From: Flaviramulus sp. BrNp1-15
Lineage (GTDB): Bacteria > Bacteroidota > Bacteroidia > Flavobacteriales > Flavobacteriaceae
DNA: 64,000 nucleotides
Direction of reading: 5' to 3'
Assembly (NCBI RefSeq): GCF_022259695.1
Contig: NZ_CP092099.1
Location: 2,464,471-2,528,470, forward strand
A program made the translations under genes and the position numbers. Every line of letters begins with the position of its first letter. Position 1 is the stretch's first letter. Below the pieces are notes generated by a model. The model was given only the letters and a program-made list of their open reading frames with translations, did not search any database and was not told where the DNA came from. Positions 56,751 to 64,000 of the stretch are shown here, piece by piece.

Positions 56751-56975
56751 ATGTTAAAATTAAAAAGAAACATGAGCAATTTTGATCGAATTATACGATC
56801 GATTGTTGTTGTAATACTTTTAACCATATACTTTTTAGGAGAAGTTAGAGGTTTTTTTGGAATTTCTATAATCATCATTTCTATTATGTTCTCTTTTGCA
56901 AGTATAACAGCATTTTGCCCTTTCTATAAGTCAACAAATTTATCTACTTATGAGGCTGAAGATTTTATGGATTAA
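56751..56975 (+). CDS. DUF2892 small membrane protein
   Basis: A 74-residue protein with two membrane helices (about 16-31 and 36-53), a DRIIRSIVVVI entry into the first, and a CPFY segment after the second. This is the standard layout of the DUF2892 (YgaP transmembrane-like) family, whose function is not established. In other proteins the domain is linked to rhodanese. An ATG at 56784 would also be in frame but would remove the basic N-terminus, so I keep 56751. Confidence 0.8.
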   Translation: MLKLKRNMSNFDRIIRSIVVVILLTIYFLGEVRGFFGISIIIISIMFSFASITAFCPFYKSTNLSTYEAEDFMD

Positions 56976-57101
56976 AAATTTAGTCTAAGGCAAAATCGTC
57001 TATTAGCTTTTTATTTAAATTTAAAAGTCTATCTACATATTACATTCCCAAAGAAGGTTAAGCAAAAATAATCAAGCTTGTCTTTGTGAGAAAAAAAATC
57101 T

Positions 57102-57144
57102 AACTTCGTTTAACGATTGATATAAGTCATTAAAGAACGAAGTT
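57102..57144. repeat. 9-bp perfect inverted repeat upstream of the DUF6090 gene
   Basis: AACTTCGTT (57102-57110) and AACGAAGTT (57136-57144) are perfect reverse complements with a 25-bp gap, about 40 bp before the ATG at 57187. It could be an operator or a structured leader. The rest of the 56976-57186 gap shows nothing I can name. Confidence 0.5.
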
Positions 57145-57186
57145 ATATCATCGCATTAGCCTTCATTAAGACCAACCATTAACCAA

Positions 57187-58263
57187 ATGATAAAATTCTT
57201 TAGAAAAATTCGCAAAAACCTACTCTCAGAAAATAAATTTAGTAAATACATACTGTACGCTATAGGCGAGATTGTTCTAGTTATTATTGGTATTCTTATC
57301 GCGCTTCAAATAAATAATAAAAACGAACAGCGAAAAACCGAAAATAAAATTGTTTCTATTTTAAAAGAAGTACAAAATGATTTAGGACTAGATATTCAAA
57401 AATCGGACGAACTAATTGCCTATTACAAAACACGAGATTCAATCATCAACTTAGTAAAAGCAGATAAACTAACCTATGATGATTATAAAAATGAAAATCG
57501 AAATGCTTTAATATTTGTAATTATGAACGCTTTCCACATGAAAATTCATGCAAATGGATATACCAACCTCATAGAAAATGTTGATAATGTTCCAAAAAAA
57601 ATGAAAGCAATTATTGAGCCATTACACGATATATATATTTATAACAAATACGAAATAGACAAGTTCGATAAGCGATTGGACTTGATTACAGATAGAGTGA
57701 TAGACAATTTAGCCAAAAGTAAAGATTGGTATTACAGATTAGATCAGCCTCAATTAGAAGATGAGATGATTAATTTTTTCCTGAATGATCCTTATTATAA
57801 AAATGATGTATATCTATACCAAAATGCTGGCTGGATAAATTTGTCATATCATGTTACTGTATTTAGAGAAAACGCAATTAATGCATACAAACAAATTAAC
57901 GCACTTATTGAAAGTAATGAACCGCTTCCCGATTTTATACCACATAATTTAATTCATCTAACCACAGCACAACTAAATGAATATGTGGGTAATTTTAAGG
58001 TTGTAAAGTTTGAGGGGTATGATGGTCCAATTCCAGATTTAAACTATAAAATTCAGATACAAGACAATGGTCTAGTAGGCGTTATGAATGGAGATCTTGA
58101 AGATATGGATTATTTCTATTTTGAAACAACAGATAAGATATTTGGTCAGACTGATATTTACCTCAAAGGAGAGTTTATAAGAGATAGTTTGAATGAAATT
58201 ACATCTTTGATTATTATGAAAAATGGAATGGGAGCTCACTTAAATAAACTTGAAACTAATTAG
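57187..58263 (+). CDS. DUF6090 family membrane-anchored protein
   Basis: A 358-residue protein. A basic N-terminus (MIKFFRKIRKNLLSENKFSK) leads into one membrane helix (about 24-42; YILYAIGEIVLVIIGILIALQ), then INNKNEQRK and a long, mostly helical soluble domain. The N-terminal 45 residues are the signature of the DUF6090 family, which is abundant and often multi-copy in Flavobacteriaceae, with no known function. The gene is flanked upstream by a 9-bp inverted repeat and downstream by a structured 130-bp element, so it may sit in a mobile or cassette-like unit. Confidence 0.85.
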   Translation: MIKFFRKIRKNLLSENKFSKYILYAIGEIVLVIIGILIALQINNKNEQRKTENKIVSILKEVQNDLGLDIQKSDELIAYYKTRDSIINLVKADKLTYDDYKNENRNALIFVIMNAFHMKIHANGYTNLIENVDNVPKKMKAIIEPLHDIYIYNKYEIDKFDKRLDLITDRVIDNLAKSKDWYYRLDQPQLEDEMINFFLNDPYYKNDVYLYQNAGWINLSYHVTVFRENAINAYKQINALIESNEPLPDFIPHNLIHLTTAQLNEYVGNFKVVKFEGYDGPIPDLNYKIQIQDNGLVGVMNGDLEDMDYFYFETTDKIFGQTDIYLKGEFIRDSLNEITSLIIMKNGMGAHLNKLETN

Positions 58264-58280
58264 AAAAAATTAATAACGAA

Positions 58281-58413
58281 AGGCTAACACTGTGTATAAT
58301 TAATTGCTATTTCTAGCCTACTTACGAAAATCCTCACGGATTTTCTATTCGGCTTGTATTTTCTAAATTCGTGGCTTAACCACGTAACTATTCTTATACG
58401 AAACCGTTAAACG
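58281..58413 (+). repeat. Structured inverted-repeat element after DUF6090 (attC-like architecture)
   Basis: The element opens with GGCTAAC (58282-58288) and closes with GTTAAAC (58406-58412). The outer parts TAACACTGTGTATAA and TTATACGAAACCGTTA are imperfect inverted copies. Inside are two perfect hairpins: GAAAATCC-TCAC-GGATTTTC (58326-58345) and CGTGG-CTTAA-CCACG (58370-58384). I recall very similar sequences between accessory genes in other Flavobacteriaceae. The layout and length resemble an integron attC site, but GGCTAAC deviates from RYYYAAC at one position and no integrase is present here. Confidence 0.6.
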
Positions 58414-58436
58414 AACTCTCAAAATTATTATAAAGC

Positions 58437-58464
58437 AAAAATCCTGCTAAAAAGCAGGATTTTT
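58437..58464. terminator. Bidirectional terminator at the end of glyA
   Basis: A 12-bp perfect stem (AAAAATCCTGCT / AGCAGGATTTTT) with an AAAA loop. It ends 27 bp after the glyA stop on the minus strand and also follows the DUF6090 unit on the plus strand. Confidence 0.9.
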
Positions 58465-58491
58465 ATATTCTATATATTAATTTAATGACGA

Positions 58492-59763
58492 TTAAACAAA
58501 CAACGGTTTGTTTTTCATCATTGCATTTACTTTTTCTTTTACAGCTTCTAGAGTAGCTTCATTATCAAAGTTAGTTATTACTTCATCAATTAATTCTACA
58601 ATCGCAACCATGTCTGCCTCTTTTAAACCACGTGTAGTAACTGCTGCAGTTCCTAAACGAATTCCTGAGGTTACAAATGGCGATTTATCATCAAAAGGCA
58701 CCATATTTTTATTTGCTGTAATATCTGCTTTTACAAGAGCTTGTTCAGCGTCCTTTCCAGACACATTTTTATTACGAAGATCAATTAACATCATGTGGTT
58801 ATCTGTTCCACCAGAAATAATATGGTAGTCTTTTGCAACTAGCGCTTCTGCCATAGCATTGGCATTTTTCTTCACTTGTAATTGATAATGTAAAAATTCA
58901 TCAGTTAAAGCTTCTCCAAAAGCAATTGCTTTAGCAGCAATAATGTGCTCTAAAGGTCCACCTTGATTCCCAGGGAAAACCGCGGAATCTAACAACGACG
59001 ACATTTTACGTAAGTTTCCGTTCTTTAATTTTATACCAAACGGGTTATCAAAATCTTGTCCCATCATAATCATTCCTCCTCTTGGACCTCTTAAAGTCTT
59101 GTGAGTTGTTGTAGTAACGATATGACAATGAGGAAGCGGATCGTTTAAAATTCCTTTAGCAATTAATCCTGCAGGATGCGAAATATCTGCAAGTAATATA
59201 GCTCCAACGCTATCTGCAATCTCTCTAAAACGTTTAAAATCAATATCGCGAGAATAAGCAGATGCGCCTGCAATAATTAATTTAGGTTGTTCTTTTGTAG
59301 CAATCTCTTGTATTTTATCATAATTTAAAACACCTGTCTCCTGCTCTACACCGTAAAAAGAGGGTACATATAATTTACCTGAGAAATTTACTGGCGACCC
59401 ATGTGTTAAATGACCACCATGAGACAAATCGAAACCTAAAATTTTATCACCCGGCTTTAAACATGCGTGATAAACCGCTGTGTTTGCCTGACTTCCAGAG
59501 TGAGGTTGAACGTTTACATAAGCTGCCCCAAACAATGTTTTTGCTCTATCAATAGCTATTTGCTCTACTTCATCAACAACTTCACAACCTCCATAATAAC
59601 GCTTTCCAGGGTAACCTTCTGCATATTTATTAGTAAGAACAGAACCTGCAGCCTCCATAACTTGATTGCTTACAAAATTCTCTGATGCTATAAGTTCAAT
59701 ACCATGTAGTTGGCGTTCTTTTTCAGCTTTAATAAGTTCAAAAATTTGTTCGTCGCGTTGCAT
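58492..59763 (-). CDS. glyA: Serine hydroxymethyltransferase
   Basis: A 423-residue PLP enzyme that interconverts serine and glycine with tetrahydrofolate, supplying one-carbon units. It shows [25 protein letters not shown], the PLP-lysine segment [25 protein letters not shown] and [15 protein letters not shown]. Length and motifs are normal. It is a single gene, divergent from fumarylacetoacetase. A TATTTTTG promoter box lies on the minus strand about 28 bp upstream of the ATG. Confidence 0.97.
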   Translation of the reverse strand: MQRDEQIFELIKAEKERQLHGIELIASENFVSNQVMEAAGSVLTNKYAEGYPGKRYYGGCEVVDEVEQIAIDRAKTLFGAAYVNVQPHSGSQANTAVYHACLKPGDKILGFDLSHGGHLTHGSPVNFSGKLYVPSFYGVEQETGVLNYDKIQEIATKEQPKLIIAGASAYSRDIDFKRFREIADSVGAILLADISHPAGLIAKGILNDPLPHCHIVTTTTHKTLRGPRGGMIMMGQDFDNPFGIKLKNGNLRKMSSLLDSAVFPGNQGGPLEHIIAAKAIAFGEALTDEFLHYQLQVKKNANAMAEALVAKDYHIISGGTDNHMMLIDLRNKNVSGKDAEQALVKADITANKNMVPFDDKSPFVTSGIRLGTAAVTTRGLKEADMVAIVELIDEVITNFDNEATLEAVKEKVNAMMKNKPLFV

Positions 59764-59790
59764 AAAATTAATTTCTTGTTAAATATTGGG

Positions 59791-59798
59791 CAAAAATA
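59791..59798 (-). promoter_or_regulatory. Candidate -7 box of glyA
   Basis: The minus strand reads TATTTTTG, an exact TAnnTTTG match, predicting a leader of about 22 nt. No clear -33 element. Confidence 0.45.
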
Positions 59799-59922
59799 GG
59801 AAATACATTATTTAAATACATTAAAAAATATATATTTACCCCTAAGTTTTTAACTGTTTTATTAACCATTATCGGTAACTTATATTTTACTTGTTTTTTT
59901 CGATTAAAATAAAAAAAATGTG

Positions 59923-59930
59923 TAGGTTTG
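59923..59930 (+). promoter_or_regulatory. Candidate -7 box of the fumarylacetoacetase gene
   Basis: TAGGTTTG, exact TAnnTTTG match, 20 bp before the ATG at 59951, with TTCG 20 nt upstream in the -33 position. Confidence 0.5.
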
Positions 59931-59950
59931 ATAAGAATTCAATAAATTAA

Positions 59951-61249
59951 ATGAAAAATAAAGTTATGCCATTATCAGCTAACAATCCAGATAGAAAGTC
60001 GTGGTTACACGTCGATAAAAATTCAGATTTCCCAATTCAAAATATTCCTTTTGGTGTGTTTTTAACACGTGATGATATTATTACCATTGGAACGCGAATT
60101 GGCGATACTGCTATAGATCTAGGAGCTTTACATCAATTAGGTTACTTTGATGGAATTCCTTTAACTGATGATATTTTTCTTCAAGATACTTTAAACGATT
60201 TTATTGCAGATGGAAGAAAAACATGGCGTGCCGTAAGAAATAGAATTGCCGAAATATTTGATAGCAATAACGATACTTTAAAGCAAAATAAGCACCATAA
60301 AGAGATTGTTTTATTTCGTTTAGATGAAATAGAGATGCAATTACCTGTTCATATTGGTGATTATACTGATTTTTATTCAAGTATAGAACACGCTACCAAT
60401 GTGGGTACCATGTTTAGAGATCCTGATAATGCTTTGTTACCTAATTGGCTACATATTCCTGTAGGGTATCATGGTAGAAGTTCGTCTATTATTCCTTCTG
60501 GAATTCCTGTACACAGACCTCAAGGACAAACACTGCCTAATGGAGCAACCGAACCTATTTTTGGGCCTAGTAAATTAGTGGATTTCGAACTGGAAATGGC
60601 TTTTATTACTACCGATGCTAACGATTTGGGAGAACCTATACCTATTGCAGAAGCAGAAGAATATATTTTTGGTTTAGTGTTATTAAACGATTGGAGCGCT
60701 AGAGATATTCAAAAATGGGAATATGTGCCGTTAGGTCCGTTTTTAGCTAAAAATTTTGCGACATCAATTTCCCCTTGGATAGTGACTTTAGATGCACTTG
60801 AACCATACAAAGTAGATGGGCCAAAACCCATAAAACCTCAACTGGATTACCTAAAATATAAAGGTAAAAAGAGTTACGATATTAACTTAGAAGTAGCCAT
60901 ACAACCTAAAGGTGCTAAAGAAACTGTAGTTTGTAAATCTAATTTCAAACATATGTATTGGACTATGGTACAACAACTTACTCACCATACCGTTAATGGT
61001 TGCCCCGTACATTCTGGAGATATGATGGGTAGCGGAACGATTTCTGGCTCTACTCCAGATTCTTATGGCTCTATGCTAGAGTTAACCTGGAAAGGCGAAA
61101 AACCCTTTAAAATGAAAGATGGTAGCGAGCGTAAATTTATTAACGATAACGATACCGTTATTATGAGAGGTTTTTGTGAAAAAGATGGAACACGAATAGG
61201 TTTTGGAGAAGTGTCAACAAAATTACTTCCTGTTTATAATAAAAAATAA
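59951..61249 (+). CDS. fahA: Fumarylacetoacetase
   Basis: A 432-residue enzyme that splits fumarylacetoacetate into fumarate and acetoacetate, the last step of tyrosine and homogentisate degradation. The N-terminal domain (about 1-125; NIPFGVFL, RIGDTAIDLGAL) precedes the catalytic domain with metal/active-site segments IGDYTDFYSSIEHATNVG, GYHGRSSSI, DFELEMAFI and GSGTISGSTPDSYGSMLEL. Length is typical of the full two-domain FAH, not the shorter FAH-like hydrolases. No other tyrosine-catabolism gene is adjacent. A second in-frame ATG at 59966 would remove only five residues. Confidence 0.95.
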   Translation: MKNKVMPLSANNPDRKSWLHVDKNSDFPIQNIPFGVFLTRDDIITIGTRIGDTAIDLGALHQLGYFDGIPLTDDIFLQDTLNDFIADGRKTWRAVRNRIAEIFDSNNDTLKQNKHHKEIVLFRLDEIEMQLPVHIGDYTDFYSSIEHATNVGTMFRDPDNALLPNWLHIPVGYHGRSSSIIPSGIPVHRPQGQTLPNGATEPIFGPSKLVDFELEMAFITTDANDLGEPIPIAEAEEYIFGLVLLNDWSARDIQKWEYVPLGPFLAKNFATSISPWIVTLDALEPYKVDGPKPIKPQLDYLKYKGKKSYDINLEVAIQPKGAKETVVCKSNFKHMYWTMVQQLTHHTVNGCPVHSGDMMGSGTISGSTPDSYGSMLELTWKGEKPFKMKDGSERKFINDNDTVIMRGFCEKDGTRIGFGEVSTKLLPVYNKK

Positions 61250-61374
61250 GAATAATCTTATAAATATTTTATTTTTTTAGCATTTTAACCTATTTATTAG
61301 CATTTCATCTATAGTTTCAGTATTTTGGCACTACTATTGGATAAACCAATCAATACACCAAAAAACTATAACCC

Positions 61375-62553
61375 ATGAAAAAATTATTACTCTTCACAAT
61401 AGGCTTAATGTTAGTAGCATCTTGTAGCACTAGCAAGAAAATTGAAAAGTCCTTAAGCGTTGGAAACTATGACCTTGCTATAGCTGATGCTATTAGCAAA
61501 TTACGTACTAATAAAGACAAAAAAGGAAAAGCTGATTTTATAACTATGCTACAGGAAGCTTACAACAAAGCTACCGAGCGTGATTTAAGCAATATTGATT
61601 TTCTTAAAAAAGATAGTAATCCCGTAAACTTTATTCGTATTTATGATGCTTACGTTGGTTTAGACAATAGACAAGAGCGTATAAAACCACTACTACCTTT
61701 ATATGTAAATGGTAGAGAAATTAATTTTAATTTCAGTGATTATACAAGTCAAATTATTAATTACAAGAATAATGCTTCAGAGCAACTTTACAATAACGCT
61801 AATAATCTATTAAACTCTAATAATAAACTTGATTATAGATTAGCTTATGACAACTTTAGAGAGATTGAAGATATAAATCCAAATTATAAAGATGTACGCC
61901 AATTGCTAGAAGTAGCACATAATAAAGGTACAGACTTTGTTTTGGTAGATATGATTAACGACACCCAAAAAGTGATTCCTGTAAGGTTAGAAAATGATTT
62001 ATTGAATTTTAGTAGCTACGGACTTAACAATTTTTGGGCGGTTTATCATAACACTCCAGAAGAAAAAGTAGAATACGATTATAACATGCGTGTTAATTTA
62101 AGAGCCATTAATATATCGCCAGAGCAAATTAAAGAACGTCAGGTTATAAAAGAAAAACAAATAGCCGATGGCAAAAAGAGTTTATTAGATGACAATGGGC
62201 AAGTTGTAAAAGACAGCCTTGGTAACGCCATACAAGTAGATAATTTAAAAACTGTTCGTTGTGAGTATTATGAGTTTACTCAGTTTAAATCTACTCAAGT
62301 AACAGGTAATGTAGAATATGTTAATTTAAAAACTAACCAATTGGTTGATGCTTTTCCAGTAACCAGCGAATTTATTTTTGAGCATATTTATGCAACATCA
62401 CGCGGAGACCGAAGAGCTTTAGATACAAGTTTAATACCTTTTCTAGAAAGACGCGCTGTTCCTTTCCCTACCGAAGAACAAATGATTTATGATACAGGAG
62501 AAGATTTAAAACTTCAATTAAAGAATATTATAAACTCTTACACCTTAAGGTAA
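61375..62553 (+). CDS. Lipoprotein of unknown function, TPR-like N-terminal region
   Basis: A 392-residue lipoprotein (lipobox LVASC, Cys17, followed by STSKKIEKS). Residues about 24-180 are helical with a repeat rhythm (LSVGNYDLAIADAISKLRTN, LAYDNFREIEDINPNYKDVR), suggesting tetratricopeptide-like repeats. The C-terminal half is mixed alpha/beta (YEFTQFKSTQVTGNVEYVNLK). I do not recognise a named domain. Basic residues after the cysteine argue for a periplasm-facing location. It stands alone, followed by a small zinc-ribbon gene. Confidence 0.7.
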   Translation: MKKLLLFTIGLMLVASCSTSKKIEKSLSVGNYDLAIADAISKLRTNKDKKGKADFITMLQEAYNKATERDLSNIDFLKKDSNPVNFIRIYDAYVGLDNRQERIKPLLPLYVNGREINFNFSDYTSQIINYKNNASEQLYNNANNLLNSNNKLDYRLAYDNFREIEDINPNYKDVRQLLEVAHNKGTDFVLVDMINDTQKVIPVRLENDLLNFSSYGLNNFWAVYHNTPEEKVEYDYNMRVNLRAINISPEQIKERQVIKEKQIADGKKSLLDDNGQVVKDSLGNAIQVDNLKTVRCEYYEFTQFKSTQVTGNVEYVNLKTNQLVDAFPVTSEFIFEHIYATSRGDRRALDTSLIPFLERRAVPFPTEEQMIYDTGEDLKLQLKNIINSYTLR

Positions 62554-62631
62554 CAGAAAAGACTTAACTTTTTTGGGGGTTACCATTATAAAACTTACTT
62601 TTAGAGTCAACGAACCTTTAAAAATTAAAAA

Positions 62632-62775
62632 ATGGAAGCATATTGTGTAAAGTGTAAGACAAAAAGAGAAATGAAAGATGCCGCAGAAACTACTATGAAA
62701 AATGGAAGAAAAGCCATGAAAGGCAAATGTCCAGAATGTGGTACAGGCATGTTTAGAATAATGGGGAAATCATAA
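62632..62775 (+). CDS. DUF5679 small zinc-ribbon protein (47 aa)
   Basis: A 47-residue open frame starting with MEAYCVKCKTKREMKDA and ending PECGTGMFRIMGKS. Two CxxC pairs (CVKC and CPEC) form a zinc ribbon, separated by a Lys-rich TMKNGRKAMKGK stretch. This is the whole DUF5679 family, found in many bacteria and archaea with unknown role, possibly nucleic-acid binding. An A-rich leader (AAAATTAAAAA) precedes the ATG, and a perfect terminator follows 20 bp after the stop, so it looks like a real expressed gene. Confidence 0.9.
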   Translation: MEAYCVKCKTKREMKDAAETTMKNGRKAMKGKCPECGTGMFRIMGKS

Positions 62776-62795
62776 ATACCCTTTTCTTAAAACAT

Positions 62796-62829
62796 AAAAA
62801 AACTCCCAAAGTAATTTGGGAGTTTTTTT
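62796..62829. terminator. Terminator after the DUF5679 gene
   Basis: AAAAAACTCCCAAA pairs with TTTGGGAGTTTTTT over 14 bp with a GTAA loop. It is flanked by A and T runs, so it may also serve the convergent DUF1593 gene. Confidence 0.9.
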
Positions 62830-62904
62830 GTTACTTTTTTTGTCAATATTAGTGTTATATAGCTACAATAAAATACAACTATTGATCTAAGTTTGGCTAA
62901 TCTC

Positions 62905-64000
62905 TTATTTTGGAACTACTGTTATAATTATTCTTTTATAGCGTGATAAGGAAGGTTCTCCTTTATCAGTAACTCTAAGTATGATGTGAATAGTTTCAGG
63001 TTTAGTAACTTCTGGGGCTTGACCATGTATACCATGAGAATTTTCAGGTTGACCAAGTTCAAAATCTCCTTTATAAGTTCCTGCTTCAATGTAAGGAAAC
63101 CATAAAAAACTCAGGCTATCACCATCTGGATCAGTTGAATTAAATGCATCTAAACTAAAACTCTCTCCAGATCTAACAGTCATTCTATCTGAATGAGATA
63201 AAACTGGAATAGGTGGATGATTTACGTCTTCAAAAGACTTTGTACACCAATCCATTCGAGCTGCAAAATCATTTTGAAAATCGTTTCTCCAACGCCATAA
63301 TGAGACTTTGTTATCTTTAAAAGAAATAGTGTCTTTTTTAACTGCTCGGTTATATGGGTTATGTATGTATGGTGTATGATTATCTATTGCATTTGTCCAA
63401 ATTTTTCGTGTTTCAGCTTCAAAAGGAACTCCTGAACCACCTTTTTTCTGTTTAGAAAAATCTGGTTGATAGAATTCGTATCGACCACCCCAGCTACCCC
63501 ATTCTGGATGTTCTGCTTCATTTAATCCATTGGGTATTAAAGATAAAAATGCAGGTGTATCTCCTTCAACTCCCCAAGAAACATCTGGATATTCACTTCC
63601 CAGAGGGCCATGGTCTTGTTGAATATTTTGTGCAATCCAATCATTACTTATTTCTGTATTATCTATTCCCTTTACAACTGTATTTATACCATTCCAAGTT
63701 GCACTACCATAGTCATCACCAGGACTAACTATAAAAAATAAATCTGGAAAATTATTTCTTATCCAAATACCACTATCATCTTGATCTGAAATAGTATAAA
63801 CTCTTAACTTTGAAATCAATTTTTTAGCTTCATTCTTACTTTTAGTATTCTTTATTTTATACAACGATTGTGCTAAAGTATTTACTCCTCCCCAAACAGA
63901 AATCCACAATGGTCTGTCATCATTTTCTTCTAATATTTTTATTATCCAATCAGAGCCTTCAGAGTCCATACCCTCTCCTACTCCAGTCATTCCATACTTA
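62905..64000 (-). CDS. DUF1593 nucleoside-hydrolase-like protein, N-terminal end cut by the window
   Basis: At least 364 residues are visible and the frame continues past the right edge, so the start is missing. The first part (PLWISVWGGVNTLAQSLYKI, LRVYTISDQDDSGIWIRNNF, SWGVEGDTPAFLSLIPNGL) matches the DUF1593 family, a nucleoside-hydrolase-like fold found in secreted polysaccharide-related proteins. The C-terminal roughly 100 residues (MTVRSGESFSLDAFNSTDPDG, ending RVTDKGEPSLSRYKRIIITV) look like an Ig/cadherin-like sandwich. Substrate is unknown. It converges on the DUF5679 gene. Confidence 0.85.
   Translation of the reverse strand, partial: KYGMTGVGEGMDSEGSDWIIKILEENDDRPLWISVWGGVNTLAQSLYKIKNTKSKNEAKKLISKLRVYTISDQDDSGIWIRNNFPDLFFIVSPGDDYGSATWNGINTVVKGIDNTEISNDWIAQNIQQDHGPLGSEYPDVSWGVEGDTPAFLSLIPNGLNEAEHPEWGSWGGRYEFYQPDFSKQKKGGSGVPFEAETRKIWTNAIDNHTPYIHNPYNRAVKKDTISFKDNKVSLWRWRNDFQNDFAARMDWCTKSFEDVNHPPIPVLSHSDRMTVRSGESFSLDAFNSTDPDGDSLSFLWFPYIEAGTYKGDFELGQPENSHGIHGQAPEVTKPETIHIILRVTDKGEPSLSRYKRIIITVVPK

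Noticed and set aside
58281-58413. Calling the element a true integron attC site
   Set aside because: One core box deviates from the consensus, no integrase or second site lies in the window, and hairpins also occur in non-integron repeats; kept as a hypothesis only.

Overview
This window is AT-rich and tightly packed. It reads as chromosomal DNA of a polysaccharide-degrading, probably marine, member of the Flavobacteriaceae (Bacteroidota). The evidence is a SusC/SusD pair, many lipoproteins with acidic residues after the lipobox cysteine, promoters of the Bacteroidota type (TTTG, about 20 nt, TAnnTTTG), DUF6090 and DUF4159 proteins, and A-rich rather than Shine-Dalgarno leaders. I see no insertion sequence, prophage, CRISPR array or rRNA.

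Region 1 (1-20,700) is housekeeping. In order: the C-terminal part of an LptD-like barrel protein, RidA, a hybrid histidine kinase whose phospho-acceptor histidine is a tyrosine, GMP reductase, a minus-strand block pfkA-gapA-(terminator)-N-acetylglucosamine kinase-like gene-tandem ABC ATPase, a 1463-residue TamB-like protein divergent from tsaD, then a plus-strand run (parvulin isomerase, rsmE, DUF4159 protein, TrmH-type methyltransferase, AI-2E family permease, THUMP-like methyltransferase, a kinase-like orphan) and tRNA-Arg(TCT).

Region 2 (20,900-49,870) is a large polysaccharide utilization locus that best fits laminarin (beta-1,3-glucan with beta-1,6 branches). It holds a membrane-spanning propeller/LuxR-type regulator, then SusC-SusD-binding lipoprotein-GH16. 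A second transcription unit holds a glycosidase fused to a predicted outer-membrane barrel, a binding lipoprotein, a second GH16 and a five-module binding lipoprotein. After a terminator-like hairpin come a signal-less GH149-type beta-1,3-glucan phosphorylase, a GH17 lipoprotein, a GH30 lipoprotein, a GPH-type sugar symporter and a signal-less GH17. The two surface units share a collinear set of upstream sequence blocks, which suggests one regulator. The likely flow is: GH16 enzymes cut laminarin at the surface, SusCD imports oligosaccharides, GH30 and GH17 trim them in the periplasm, the symporter brings them into the cytoplasm, and phosphorolysis yields glucose-1-phosphate.

Region 3 (49,880-54,850) is a galactose module: an SSS-family symporter divergent from a GntR-type regulator followed by galK and galT.

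Region 4 (55,000-64,000) is mixed: a beta-helix-like lipoprotein, a DUF2892 membrane protein, a DUF6090 protein followed by a structured inverted-repeat element, glyA, fumarylacetoacetase, an unknown lipoprotein, a 47-residue DUF5679 zinc-ribbon protein missed by length cut-offs, and a DUF1593 protein running off the right edge.
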